From assembly GCA_037367355.1 (NCBI GenBank), contig CM074699.1, positions 2,480,001 to 2,544,000 of the forward strand: 64,000 nt of DNA, read 5' to 3'. Both the position numbers and the translations under genes were made by a program. Below, piece after piece: positions 23,401 through 33,967 of this stretch (positions are counted from its first letter, which is position 1; every line of letters starts with the position of its first letter). The DNA comes from Neoscytalidium dimidiatum (lineage: Eukaryota; Ascomycota; Dothideomycetes; Botryosphaeriales; Botryosphaeriaceae). The notes under the pieces are model-generated. The model was given only the letters and a program-made list of their open reading frames with translations, had not been told where the DNA came from and made no database searches.

Positions 23401-24416
23401 CACTTTCCGGCGGTGTGGGCTACGGACGGGCACGCATCTCGATGGTTTTTCGGAGCGTCCAGCTCCAAGCACCGCGAAACATGTTGGGCTGGGACTACGG
23501 CACCCTGGAGGTGGCGCCGAAGACTGAATCCGCCGACTTACCCGCCGATTTCAAGAACCTGCGTCTGAAAGTTCGAACGAATTTGGGGCGGGGCAAGATG
23601 TTCCATTCCACCTCGACCGCCAGTACGTCTCAGCCGCAGCAGCAATCAAGCAACACTTGGAAGAGCAGGCGCTACAGGCCACTCAAGCTTGCGGTACGCA
23701 AGCGTTACGCAAGCCCCTTGATCGTCGAGTTCAAGAAACCCAAATCTGTGCTCGACGGCTTGGAAGCGTACGGCGTCTTCTGGCTCAAGGACGTCCCAGA
23801 CAACGAGGAACGCAAAATTACGATTCCCATGTGGAAAGGTGGCAACATGAAACGCGCTCTGTCCTGCTGCTGCACCGATGACGTTCCGGACGCCACCAGA
23901 GTCGGCACAGTTACCTTACGCGTGACGTTCCTAAGCGGCCTGTCTGGATACCATATCCCGCTGGCGTCGAAGGACCCGAATCTCGCGCAGGTCATGGAAG
24001 TGCTCGATACTGCACACGACAATGACGAGATGGACTTCGACGTCGGCGACGGCGACACGTCCAGCAGCAGCAGTAGCTCAAGCAGTGACTATGATGATGA
24101 CGAAAGCATCGATAACGCCACTCTCCAGGACGGCGACGTGACCCCAACGACGTCGGCGAGCCGCGGCAGTGGAGAGAGCTTCCGTAGCGGCGAGTCCGAC
24201 GGATTGAGCAAAAACGGCAAGAGGGGTCTAGCAGCGTCGGTGAAGGAGTATAAGAGGCACAAGAAGCAGCTGCATCGCAAGAACCGCGGGCTGATGCAGT
24301 GGAAGGGACCAAGGACGTTGCAGTGGATGAAACACAAGGTTGAGCGCGGGGAGCAACGCGTCGGAGGTTTATTCAAGCATCAGGAGCGGGAGCTGGGGAT
24401 CGAGACGGAGGTGTGA
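20435..24416 (+). CDS. SMP and C2 domain protein, mug190/tricalbin-like
   Basis: Exons 20435-21520, 21576-21999, 22051-22934 and 22986-24416 (introns 55, 51, 51 bp) give 1274 residues. The N-terminal 240 residues are charged and disordered. Two adjacent hydrophobic segments (about residues 248-300) form a likely ER hairpin. An SMP-type lipid-binding domain follows (about 333-615; STQWLNSLLASIWP, LPGNIRLPVWVELHGLVGTLRL and LNIMDLPLISNFVQSSID are typical). Two C2 domains come next (about 617-740 and 815-940), then a long basic C-terminus with a Ser/Asp run. The order matches tricalbins, which tether ER to plasma membrane, and the fission yeast Mug190 group in particular. The ATG context is good (CCCACATGG). 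Confidence 0.93.
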
Positions 24417-24953
24417 TCACGGCCATCCTACCAGAAAACATAGTTATACCGTACTTTTATTCCTTTTCTCTTTGTCGTGTTCATTGGCGGCATTTTTTGG
24501 AGTTGGGACTGAACACACGTACTGAGGCCTTGTTGGCATTTGTCATCTGAGGTAAGACGGAAATATCCGCAAAGACTGATATAGCCGGGTTGGCTCAGCG
24601 GAGTGTCTCTGATGCTCTAGGAGATGAAATGGGTAGTTTATATACACAACAGAATGTAGTTACTAAACTTTCTTTCCTACAATTACGCATGAAACATCAA
24701 ACAAATTCCCGCTGGCAGTTGTAATCGTTGCAATACCATGTGAGCGTCCCATGTCCCGTTGAAAACGCCATACTATTCAACATTCACAAGGGTCATTCTG
24801 ACACAATCACCACGGCGAGGCATGCTGCAATGGAATCACATTTCCGTTCTCAACCTTTTTGTGCGCCCTCTATGCTTTTCCTCCTGCGTGAACTATGCAG
24901 TAAATCTCTTTTAATGTACTTTTAATTTGAAAAATGACGTCAAGCAACTTCGT
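24417..24953. other. Spacer between convergent genes
   Basis: Holds the 3' flanks of the SMP/C2 gene and the minus-strand J-protein gene. AT content rises locally. No gene seen. Confidence 0.55.
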
Positions 24954-26375
24954 TTATTTGGCTCTCCGGACCTTTCTCTTCCTACTTTCAGCGTTCGCGT
25001 TGTTAGCCGTAGCACTTTTCAGCACATCATTGACTTCCTTCGGATCCGCTTCCCCATTCGTGACGCCCTTGACTTCTCCTTCAAATTCGACCTCCACATC
25101 TTCAGCAGCAGCCTCTAAAGCGATAGTTGAAGAAGACTTCCCGAAAAGGCGGCCGACAGATTTGCTATAGAACCACAAGGGAAGGCGGACGACAGCGGTA
25201 TCGCGGAAAGATGGTTTGGGAATCTCGTCGACCTAATTCCGTTAGTTTGATCGTGGTGAGAAGAAAGCACAGAAAACTTACATCGAGGAGGAATTCGTGG
25301 ATCTCGCCGTCATCCGTCTCCTCTTCGAGGAAGACGTTACCGGCGCTGTCCACGATGAGTACTTTGCCGTTTTCAGCCTGTACCCGCTTCTTGGGTCCCC
25401 TGGGTCCACCGCTAGTGAGCTCGGCCTCGACAGGAGTGCTGATGCCTGAACTGCGAGCCTGTTTCGCCGCCTTGGCGCTCTTGGATCCCTTTCCTTCTTT
25501 ACGAGCTTCCTTTTCTTGCTGACGCTTCTGGCGACGATTCAATGTGACAGGTTGACCATTCTCATCAACGTACTGCTGCTGTTGAGGTGCGGGCTGTTCA
25601 GTGGGCGTTGCGGTGCCGCTGTCTCCGCCTAGCGCTCCAGGAATGCCCTGGATGCCGAGCTCGTCGCCCCAGGCGGCGCGCCGAGCATGTCTGATGTAGC
25701 GGTCGACAAAGTCGCGTTGGCGCTTCCAGCCCAGATACAGAGCGCCGTAGTGGGCGGCACCCCCCATCATTACAAATAGACCGAAGAGGACGGAGCCGAG
25801 GCCGGGACGGTAACGCGAGTAGTAGTAGCCAGTTCCACGCCAGGCGGGGAAGCCATTCCTGAGGAAGTGGTCATAACGCTCGCGTTCGGGACCGCGTAGG
25901 ATGTTGGCAACGACGCCGAGACGGGCAAAGCGGGCAGATGCTTCCTTGTCGAACTGGCGCAATTCTTTGGCAGTGGGCTGCTTGCGCACAGTCACTCCAG
26001 GCTTCTTCTTGCCGGCGGCCTTGTCTTTCTTAGATTCCTCAGGCTTCGCGTAGGTGGCGAGGTAGGCCTGGCGGGCCTTGTCGGGATGGATCTGACGCGA
26101 CTTCTTGCGGTAGGCCTTGTTGATCTCGTCCTGGGAGGCGGAGGGAGAGACACCGATGAAGGAGTAGAAGGTGGCATCGGGGCCCTCGCTGGCAATGACT
26201 TCGTCGCGCAGGCGGAAGATTTCGTGGTCTGCGGCAGGCGGGCAGGTGAGCATCGATGCGGGGCGCATGGAGATGTGCATAATTCATGCTCAGAGCACGC
26301 ACCTTCCTTGGTCCAGGCGGCGACGAAGGAGACACAGGCGCACAGCAGCAATGCTGCCAGGGTAGAGAGCCTCAT
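24954..26375 (-). CDS. ERJ5: ER J-domain protein, Erj5-like
   Basis: Minus-strand exons 26303-26375, 25282-26228 and 24954-25232 (introns 74 and 49 bp) close a 432-residue frame. Residues 1-20 are a signal peptide (RLSTLAALLLCACVSFVAAW). The J domain (about residues 38-125) has the HPD triad in SRQIHPDKARQ, with an inserted Lys-rich loop before its last helix (FDKEASARFARLGVVANIL). A hydrophobic segment follows at about 155-180 (GSVLFGLFVMMGGAAHYGAL), then a long charged, Lys/Gln-rich tail and a basic C-terminus. This is the layout of fungal Erj5, a type I membrane co-chaperone that stimulates BiP/Kar2 in the ER lumen. A Hac1-like core motif lies 147 bp upstream of the start. Confidence 0.92.
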
Positions 26376-27109
26376 TGCGGGTGGCCCGTCGGGTCAGCTG
26401 CGGGGTTCGCGGTTCGGCGAAGGCGTGCGGGAATGGGAGCCCTCGCACGGCGAGGAGTGGAGCTGAGAAAGCGATGCAGGCGCGGTCGATGCTGGCGGGC
26501 TCGCGATATACGTGGGCGAATCAGCGTGGCACAGAAGCGCTGGACCCGGCACAGGCGGAGGGTTGGGCGAGGATAAAAGGCGCGAGGCTCGCAGGCCAGG
26601 CTCAAGGTGTCCTCAACTTTTCCGGACGACGTTTCGAGCTGCGGCGTCCGTGCTGCTGCTTGGTGCTGTTTGCTTGCTTGCTTGCTTGTCGCTTGATCGT
26701 CAGGGGCCTGGGCGAGCTCTGTGTGGTGGCAGGTGGCTAGTCGCCCTGTGGCTGTGGCGCAGCCCATGGCAGCGGCCGTTCAGGGCTGACGAACACGTCT
26801 CCGTTCCGAACACAAAGATCCTCAACACCTGCTCCCGCCTCTTCTCTCCAAAACGAAACACTTCCCCAAGCTCTTCTGCCTCTCGGCCCTCTCCAGGTAC
26901 GTTGTCGCCCGCGCCCCAGCCCTCCGCCCTCCGTCTACGCGCCTCTCGGCCAGCCGCGCCCGTCGAGGACCGGGGATCCCGTCCACCAGCGCCAAACGCC
27001 CGAAAAAAGACGTCGAGCTAAAACAGGCCCCTTATATCTTAGACCTCAACCGCCTCGCCCTTTGCGCACCTTCATCTGCCCCCTCCCAACACACGTCCTG
27101 TCCGCCAGA
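26376..27109. other. 734-bp divergent promoter between the Erj5-like and PRA1 genes
   Basis: Both flanking genes act in the early secretory pathway and are transcribed away from this region. It contains a CTTG repeat run (26671-26692) and the UPR-like core at 26522-26528. Open frames here are not supported. Confidence 0.6.
26522..26528 (+). promoter_or_regulatory. Possible unfolded-protein-response element core (CAGCGTG)
   Basis: The heptamer equals the CAGNGTG core of yeast UPRE bound by Hac1. It lies 147 bp upstream of the ATG of the Erj5-like ER co-chaperone gene, a plausible UPR target. A 7-base match alone is weak evidence. Confidence 0.35.
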
Positions 27110-27640
27110 ATGGCCCGCATCAACATCCCAATCGACGCCCTCACGTCGCGCCTGCAGCTCGGCTCGCGCTTCGAGGGCATGCGCAACACCTCGCTGTCCA
27201 CACGTTTCGCCAACCTGCGCCCCATCAGCGAGTTCTTCGACTTCAAGCGCCTCAGCAAGCCCCAGAACTTCGGCGAGGTCCAGTCGCGCATGAACTACAA
27301 CCTGGGCTACTTCAGCTCCAACTACGCCGTGATGTTCGTCATGCTGGCCTTCTACTCGCTGCTGACCAACCTGCTGCTCCTGTTTGTCATCCTGCTTGTC
27401 GTCGGCGGCATGTACGGCATCGGCAAGCTGCAGGGCTCCGATTTGGACGTCGGCTTCGCTCGCGCCACTTCCAGCCAGCTCTACACCGGCCTGTTCTGCG
27501 TCGCCGTCCCTCTCGGACTGTGGGCCTCGCCCATCTCCACCGTCCTGTGGCTCATCGGCGCCTCCGCCGTCACCATCCTGGGCCACGCGTCGTTTATGGA
27601 CAAACCCATTGAGTCAGCTTTTTCCGAGGAGGCGGTCTAG
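27110..27640 (+). CDS. PRA1 family protein (prenylated Rab acceptor, Yip3-like)
   Basis: Single exon, ATG at 27110, 176 residues. The PRA1 signature is plain: RPISEFFDFKRLSKPQNFGE, VQSRMNYNLGYFSSNY, then two hydrophobic hairpins (AVMFVMLAFYSLLTNLLLLFVIL and LYTGLFCVAVPLGLWASPISTVLWLIG), ending with HASFMDKPIESAFSEEAV. Length is typical. PRA1 proteins sit in ER/Golgi membranes, bind prenylated Rab GTPases and help displace GDI. The next gene on the same strand begins only 29 bp after this stop, unusually tight for a fungus. Confidence 0.96.
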   Translation: MARINIPIDALTSRLQLGSRFEGMRNTSLSTRFANLRPISEFFDFKRLSKPQNFGEVQSRMNYNLGYFSSNYAVMFVMLAFYSLLTNLLLLFVILLVVGGMYGIGKLQGSDLDVGFARATSSQLYTGLFCVAVPLGLWASPISTVLWLIGASAVTILGHASFMDKPIESAFSEEAV

Positions 27641-27669
27641 GTGGTCGGCCGCGAACTCCATACGCTAGT

Positions 27670-29175
27670 GTGCCCCCATGGGGAAGACCACCAGGGGCAG
27701 GGGGAGCGCGTCCGGGGAGGAACGGAATACCGTATGGAGCAAGGTTGCGCGAGTTGCAAGACAGTGACGAAGACGATTTTTCGGCCGCGGGTGTGCGCGG
27801 CCAGGGGGGCGTGTTTCTCGATCCGATCATGCAGAAGGGAGGAGCAAGAAGAGCTATTTCTGATGATGCATTGTACTACGACGGCATTGATACAGGATGG
27901 GATACCAGGGGAGGAATCGATTACGATAATCTTGCTTACGGAACCGCTTATGAAGACGACTACTATGGTGTACGGCTTAATCCAGACGAGGAAGAGCTTC
28001 TTGTCCAGCGCGCTCTCGACCGCATCCGCATTGCACGCTCGCGCGGCCAGCCCAATGTCAATCTCTCGCACGAGGAACTTGAGGCCCTTGCGCGTCCGCG
28101 CCTGCAGCAATTTTCCAAGCCGTCGGATTCCGCGGCCGCACGTCCCTCCTCAAAGGGCCGGACCTCCAATTCCAACAATTCCGCAGGCAGCAGCCGCCCG
28201 AAGAAGTCCGGCTCCAGGACTTCTTTCTTTTCGTCCTCGCCCCGATCGTCTCGTGCCCGCTCCGGAAAGTCGGATAGCAAGCGCCGCAATAGCTCCGCTC
28301 ATGACATCGAGGCTCCATCGGCTGCACCACCACCGGGATTCCGCATTCCAGGCGCAGGCACGGCTCCGCTTGGATACGCGTCACACCCCTCTTCTCGCCC
28401 GGGCTCCCGGAGCGCAAGCGGAGGCTATCCTCCCATCACTGCGCGCGAGAGAGGAGACGCGTACTATGACCCTGCCTTTCGCGACTATGTGCGGCCCAGT
28501 AGCCGGGATTCATTTGGTCTCACGCCAGCAGAAGAGGCCGAGTACTTAGCTCGTCGTGCCAATCGTTCGCGCTCAGGCTCAAGTGCGGCAGGTCTTTCGC
28601 AACCGCCTTATCCAACCTATGCGTACGAGCGCGATCGTGGAAGGCACGGTGACGCTGACCCGTTCATGTACCAAACAGGCGGTCCGCCGCCGGGTCAATA
28701 TACCGGCAGCAGTGCGTCCTCGAGCCCCAGCAGCCAGCGTCGCACCGCGTCAGGCCCTTCTTCCGGCATCCCTCCAGGGGGCGAAGGAGTCGCCTACACT
28801 GCGATCCCGCGCCGCGTGCCTGTGCCACCGGGAGCTGTCCCTGCAGCGGGCGGTTCTCGTTTAGCAGGCGTGGCGGGGCTGGGTCATGGAAGCATATCCG
28901 ACCCCGCTTTAAACCACAGAGCGATGGCTGGTAGGGGCGAACGGGACTTCGAGATTGAGGTTGAATACGAACCTCCGAGCACGAGCGGGAGCAGCGGCGA
29001 AAGCGACGGCGCTCAACAGGGTGTCAGGATCGGTGCTGCGGACTTCGGGGTACGACCGGATGCGAGAGGGCGCGTCCAGGAGCTCGAACGAGAAGCTAAT
29101 GCGAGTGGTCGGAGCGGTAGCGGTAGCGGTAGCGGAAGCGGGAATGGGAGGAGACGAAAGGGAAAGAGGAGGTAA
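27670..29175 (+). CDS. Low-complexity basic protein with a conserved-looking N-terminal segment; start codon unclear
   Basis: An uninterrupted frame of 502 codons ends at TAA 29173-29175. The N-terminal part looks constrained (YGARLRELQDSDEDDF, LYYDGIDTGWDTRGGIDYDN) and a helical segment follows (PDEEELLVQRALDRIRIARSRGQPNVNLSHEELEALARPR, residues about 102-145). The rest is Ser/Arg/Gly/Pro-rich, ending in an SGSGSG/RRRKGKRR tail. No enzyme domain is recognised. The frame has no ATG before 27829 (residue 54). At its apparent beginning stands GTG (27670) with A at -3, and an ATG at 27678 lies in another frame. Either a near-cognate start, an unseen 5' exon, or a start at 27829 (448 residues) applies. 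Confidence 0.75.
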   Translation: MPPWGRPPGAGGARPGRNGIPYGARLRELQDSDEDDFSAAGVRGQGGVFLDPIMQKGGARRAISDDALYYDGIDTGWDTRGGIDYDNLAYGTAYEDDYYGVRLNPDEEELLVQRALDRIRIARSRGQPNVNLSHEELEALARPRLQQFSKPSDSAAARPSSKGRTSNSNNSAGSSRPKKSGSRTSFFSSSPRSSRARSGKSDSKRRNSSAHDIEAPSAAPPPGFRIPGAGTAPLGYASHPSSRPGSRSASGGYPPITARERGDAYYDPAFRDYVRPSSRDSFGLTPAEEAEYLARRANRSRSGSSAAGLSQPPYPTYAYERDRGRHGDADPFMYQTGGPPPGQYTGSSASSSPSSQRRTASGPSSGIPPGGEGVAYTAIPRRVPVPPGAVPAAGGSRLAGVAGLGHGSISDPALNHRAMAGRGERDFEIEVEYEPPSTSGSSGESDGAQQGVRIGAADFGVRPDARGRVQELEREANASGRSGSGSGSGSGNGRRRKGKRR

Positions 29176-29870
29176 TCGCCATATTTTCGTTTCGCCTTCT
29201 GCATTTGTATTCACCAGATGTCTTCTTCTAAACGACTTTCACGGGAATGGCTCGAGGAGCGAATCCTCGCTTTTCATATGATCGGATCGGACTTACGAAT
29301 TCTCCCTAGTGCACGTGTTTTTCTTTTTTCTTCTTTTAATCTTCGAATTACACAAACTTTATAGACGGCTCCTAGTTTTAATCTGCTTTATTCGTCTTCA
29401 TCACATTCCTCGTTTGCCTAAATGCGGCGCCTTGTGGTGTTTCTGGGACAAGACATGCCCGAAGTTACTTGGACGTACGGATTGGCTTTGATATTACTAT
29501 TGGTAAAGTTGATGAAAGGTCGTGTCAAAAAGGCCCAAAAGTCATTATCCTACCTTAGATAGCCTACGTCAAGTCTCAAATTCGCGACAAATTACAGACG
29601 TGGCTATCCCTTCATGTCCCGTTTTCAAGTCCCGGTCTGAGGCAGGGTTAAGGGTATTGCAACGGCGAGAAACTGGGTATGCGGAGTTGAAGCAGTCGTC
29701 CGGACGGAAATGTCAGGAACAACCAGGCAATAGTGTTCACTACACCGTGAATATTCGGGAGATTCGACTAGGGTCGTCATTTGACGCTGAGCGGATATCG
29801 TGACGAAACCTTCGGATCGCCAGCCGACCTGCTCTTTTCCACTTCACCACACTCCTCCCATAGCGTCCTC
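29176..29870. other. Spacer leading into the repeat-rich region
   Basis: The 3' flank of the low-complexity gene, then sequence without a recognised gene. It contains one copy of a 29-bp motif (29686-29714) that recurs at 47879-47907. Confidence 0.5.
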
Positions 29871-32210
29871 CGCCACAATGGCGTCCTACCACTCCTAATA
29901 CAAGCGGGAATGAACCTTCTGGAAGGACTGCTCTCCAATCTTAGCATGGCGGCCAACACGACAACCGCTGACGTGAAGAGCTTTCCCCAGAACCTGATCA
30001 CTGACTCAAGACCTCCAGGCTACACAGCGCCTGCAGGAAACTTCGAGACCAAGCCGGTTCTTAATAACATCCGGGGTTGAGATCTCAAGCTTTTCGACAT
30101 CTCAAACCCCTTCTTTAAGAAGAGTGCTAGCCCACAGGTCGGCGTCAACAGATCGACGGAAGCGGTCATTTAGTTTGAGAACGATCTGTTCAATCAAGAT
30201 GTTTTCGAAAAGATCTCCTTCCAGCGGAGGAATCGCGAGCATAATCCGCTTGTGAAGGTGGCTTACATCGATACCACGCAGGAACCTCATATTCACATCA
30301 AGTTCCCTGCTAAGGGCTCAGAGCCTAACAAGGAGTTGCATTCCATCGAGGCCTTCGTTTTCAGTAACAAGCTCCAGCTGTCTCACAAGGAAGACGACAA
30401 TAACTCTCTCGCATCGCTGCAGATGAAGCTTGGGAAGGACGTGAAATTCCTTGATGAACACGTCCAGAACCAATCCACCAATGGAGTGGCCTCAGTCATG
30501 CTAGGCACGAACTTTGGCACACCACAGTCCACATAAATTCGTCAAGGTTTGAGAATTCCGATCAATCAAAGACCACTGGCCTCAGCGGTTCCAAATCCGC
30601 AGTCGTACCCAGTGCAGACCGTGGATATCGATGCAGCGGAACAAGATCTTGGACCTAACGAAGACAAACAAGGAGTGACCCAGGCCTCGCGCTCCAAAGT
30701 CAGGTTCACAGGCATCTCGGCTTCCAAGCTCGACGAGCTCGCTAGCAACATTGGTACTGACTGGGGGAAACTGTCAGAGTCAGTGATGATTGTCTGGTAG
30801 CTCTTGAAACCCGATTTTGTACTCTCCATCTGCACTATTGTACCTGCCGAGTCTGTCGATGTCGGCAAGGATTTCGCCAAGTGTTTTCAGGCCTCATGAA
30901 GCTCACATTCGACCATGGCTTCTATTAGTTTTACCGCAGGGAAGCAAACAACAAGCTACCATTCACCTCGAAGGACTTCCCTATTCGAGACCTTCCTATA
31001 CCGAGATGGATGGTTGACCGCTGGAAGATCGGCCTGAACGAGAAGAATGCCGCAGTCTCGAGCGAGATAATGGAATGGTCCCCGTGTCTCCCCGCGCTCG
31101 TAGCGCCAACTGAGGACGCCAGATTTTCCAATATCGGCTTGCCATCCAGCGTGAGAGGGAAGAACACCAGCATGTGACTCGCGAGTGCCTCCTCGATCGC
31201 AAGCCAAATGTGTGCATGAACCTCAAGCACTATAAGGGCGAAACGGCGAGATAACTGGTCTTCACTTGGCCTACAAAGTCTCGATCCTCTCTCGACTCGA
31301 CGCAATATTCCCGGTACCTACTCGCGCATCGCAGTCTCGCTGAAGATTGAGGGCCACAAGGGTGATATCAAATTGCCTGGCGCAGTGTGCGAGGACTACT
31401 CCAACACCAAGTGCCATATCTTCGCTTGTGTACGCTGCGATCCTAATGGCGTGTAGGACAATATTCAGGCCACTAACCAGCACTATAAATAGTGCGGCGT
31501 CGTACTTTTTCAGTTCGACATGGTGCCATGAAGACAACGTCGTCGATCTCGACAATGAGTCCGGGATGTTCGACATTGTCCCATCCGCACGCATGATATG
31601 CGGGCTTCAATCCTGCTCTACCCCCAAATCGATCGACAACGGGGTTAACGTGAGAGCACTTCTCAGCCTTACCGAGCCGACCGTCAAAAACCCAGGCTCA
31701 CTTAGGCAACAGTTCCGGAACAGCAGGGAGATGTGCAGCCAATATCAAACCTTCATGGATGATGTGGGCATCAAGTTCGACAAGGGCCAAAAAGCTGCCG
31801 CAATGGATGCTACGGAAAGCCAGACCGGCGTCATGTGCAGTTTGGTGCCTCCAGGCACTGGCGAAACAGGAAAACCCGCCCTCTTCTCACCATCTCTTAG
31901 GATCCGGTCATGTCATCCCCCTCTACGCCACTTATGTTCCGCGAAGATACACCATTGGCCAATATTCCAGCAGCCGGGCACCAATGCTCGCCGCACGCAT
32001 TTGCGTAGGCACGAATCCTCGCGTAAGACATGGTGTCACCAGTGTCCCCTTAATCTACCGCTGACATGTTATGAACAGATAGCGCAGGCAGTTTAATCCA
32101 TTGTCCATTCTGCAGCAGGAGATTCGCGAGCACGTCAGTCTCAGAGAACGTGACCAGCGATGAATCCATTGTTCAACATTTTCAGAGACGGCCTCCGCCG
32201 CCACACGAAG
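29871..32210 (+). pseudogene. Relic of a superfamily 1 (UPF1/NFX1-like) helicase
   Basis: Protein-like fragments occur in several frames broken by many stops. The most telling is at about 31780-31880: FDKGQKAAAMDATE followed by CSLVPPGTGETGKP, which matches the Q-motif region plus Walker A (GPPGTGKT) of SF1 helicases with the catalytic Lys-Thr altered. Upstream pieces at 30252-30536 (VKVAYIDTTQEPHIHIKF) and 30549-30800 look like remains of the N-terminal part. No single frame exceeds about 250 codons and motifs II-VI are not found, so the gene is dead and probably truncated. A 73-bp dispersed repeat (31449-31521) lies inside it. The family name is inference from one motif block. Confidence 0.55.
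31449..31521. repeat. 73-bp dispersed repeat, copy 1 (hairpin stem form A)
   Basis: About 85% identical to 43624-43697. Shared blocks include GCGTGTAGGAC, AGGCCACTA, CCAGCACT, AGTGCGGC and TCGTACTTT. The centre is a perfect hairpin GCACTAT-AA-ATAGTGC. The family is unknown. Confidence 0.85.
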
Positions 32211-32513
32211 ACATGCACTAAAAGGGGCCATCATGATGTCCCGTCACAGGCGAAACGAGGAAGGAAGCCGGAAGCCCGTGACCGGTGCTCGAGTAGGAAG
32301 TTGTCCTGCGACAAGCAGACCCCCTGCTAACGCTGCTTATCCCGCGGCCTGCCCTGCTACTTCTCTCGACGAGCCGGACCTGCGGCATTCGGCCTTCCCA
32401 GCCTCGATCCATCTTCATTCGCCGCTCCCCGTTTTCCTGGCGGGGCATATAGTAATCCTATAGGCTCCGGAGCACCGCTGCTGCTGAGCCTCACAGAACC
32501 CACCGCCCAGTCA

Positions 32514-33327
32514 ATGACCGAGGCCCTTGCCTTCCACGCCATCCAAGTGCAAGCCCGCTTTGAGGACGCGCCGGACCCGTACTCGGACGTGCAAACCCTT
32601 TTCAACCAGCGCTCGCCCTCACTCTCCACCTTCTCCGTCACTCGACGGCCCTCCTACCAGGCCTCTCCCTCCGCCTCCGCCATAGACCCTCGCCTGCCCG
32701 CCCGCCTCCACGCGCTGATAGCCCAGTTGTCCCACCTCCCTCACGACCCCACCACCCCTACTAGCGCCCCCTTCAACACCCCTCCTGCCAACCTCGCCTT
32801 CACCCCCGCCAACATCGCTGAATTCACCAACTCGTACTTCCTCGCCATACATCCGTCTTTCCCGCTCCTCCACCGCCCGACGCACCGGCCCTCGCGTGCC
32901 TCCCTGCCCCCTACTCCTCGCCGTCTCCCTGGCGGGCGCAGCCGCCTCCGCGCCGCGCGACCACGCGCTTTCCGCGCGGCAATTCTTCGGTGTTGGTGAG
33001 CGGTACGTGTATTGGTGCTTGGACAACCTGCTGCTGTCGAGGAGGCTGGAGGGGGGAAGCCATGGCAGTGGAGAGGAGGCAGGCAGTACTGCAGCTGTGC
33101 GGGACGAAGGCATCGAGCTGCTGCAGGTGGCGCTGCTGATGAACGCGACGCAGACGCAGATAACGGACGTTGCGACCAGGCGGCGGGTGCGGACGCAGCG
33201 ACACCCGGTGCTGGTGAAGGCGCTGCGGTGCGTAGGCCTGCTGGGGGCGAAGCATGGGGGTCGTTGCGGGATCTGGTGGCCGCGTTTTTTGAGGATGAGT
33301 GGCGCAAGAGCCAGAAAGTCTTGTTAA
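32514..33327 (+). pseudogene. Broken fungal transcription factor fragment (middle homology region)
   Basis: The first frame (from ATG 32514) runs through EFTNSYFLAIHPSFPLLHRPT, the hallmark entry of the fungal_trans domain of Zn2Cys6 regulators. The continuation typical of that domain (LLLAVSLAGAAASAPRDHALSARQFF) lies in another frame from about 32896, and a further piece (SLRDLVAAFFEDEWRK, about 33260-33310) in a third. No intron of plausible size can bridge the first break, so at least two indels are present. No zinc cluster is seen upstream. GC content is high and there is no RIP pattern, so decay by indels or assembly error is likely. Confidence 0.65.
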
Positions 33328-33373
33328 TGAGCGCAATGACCCAGCTGCGATTGCTGTTGCTAATATGTGGTGA

Positions 33374-33775
33374 GCCTCCTTCTTCGTCCAGAAGGACGGA
33401 AAGATTGTTAGCAAGCACCAATGCACAGAAGCTGTAAACAGCGTCTTGTTCCAAAACCGGGCGTGTGTCTTAGGACAGACGACGCTGGCGTCGATCTGGC
33501 GTGCGACCGTACGCTGGAAAGAGCCTTTCGACCGCGAGCACGAGGTCAGCTGGCGCCTGGTGCGGTACCGGCATCTGGACATCCCTTTCAAAGATCGTTC
33601 GTTGGAGTTTTGGTGGCTGGCGCAGAAAATCGTAAGAGAGATTGGTGCCAGAGGGGACACTTGCGGATATTTGCAGAACATCGGGGACGATTCCTATCAA
33701 TCTTTCCGCGCCTTTCTCTTGGCGGAAGAGGAACCTGCGGAAGCTGCTGTGGAACGACCTCGTCTCTACCTGTAA
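33374..33775 (+). CDS. Unrecognised open frame, about 133 codons
   Basis: The frame follows a stop at 33371-33373 and reads through WRATVRWKEPFDREHEVSWRLVRYRHLD and FWWLAQKIVREIGARGDTCGYLQNIGDDSY before its stop. Composition is protein-like, but there is no ATG near the beginning. It could be another exon or a relic belonging to the preceding broken factor, or a separate gene fragment. No family recognised. Confidence 0.3.
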   Translation, partial: ASFFVQKDGKIVSKHQCTEAVNSVLFQNRACVLGQTTLASIWRATVRWKEPFDREHEVSWRLVRYRHLDIPFKDRSLEFWWLAQKIVREIGARGDTCGYLQNIGDDSYQSFRAFLLAEEEPAEAAVERPRLYL

Positions 33776-33967
33776 AGCAGAATACACACAAGACACCAGG
33801 CAGACTCTTGCCGCTGGAGACTCCGCAAACCGGTTCTCTTGTCCTCCTGTGTGGTCATGTATCCATGGTTGAGCACTCCTAGACCCTGAAATCAGTCCAT
33901 ATAAATCCTGAGGGAGTGCCCCCTCGCATTTATACCCAGAAAAGATAGATCTTTTCCCAACTCTGCC

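Noticed and set aside
24584..24650. tRNA-like pattern (GGTTGGCTCAGCGGAGTG, then CTCTxxTGCTCTAGGAGA)
   Set aside because: Acceptor and T stems cannot be paired, and no T-loop consensus follows.
27032..27586. 184-codon minus-strand open frame rich in Ala, Asp, Glu and Gln
   Set aside because: Antisense of the PRA1 gene; composition follows from GC-rich codons on the other strand.
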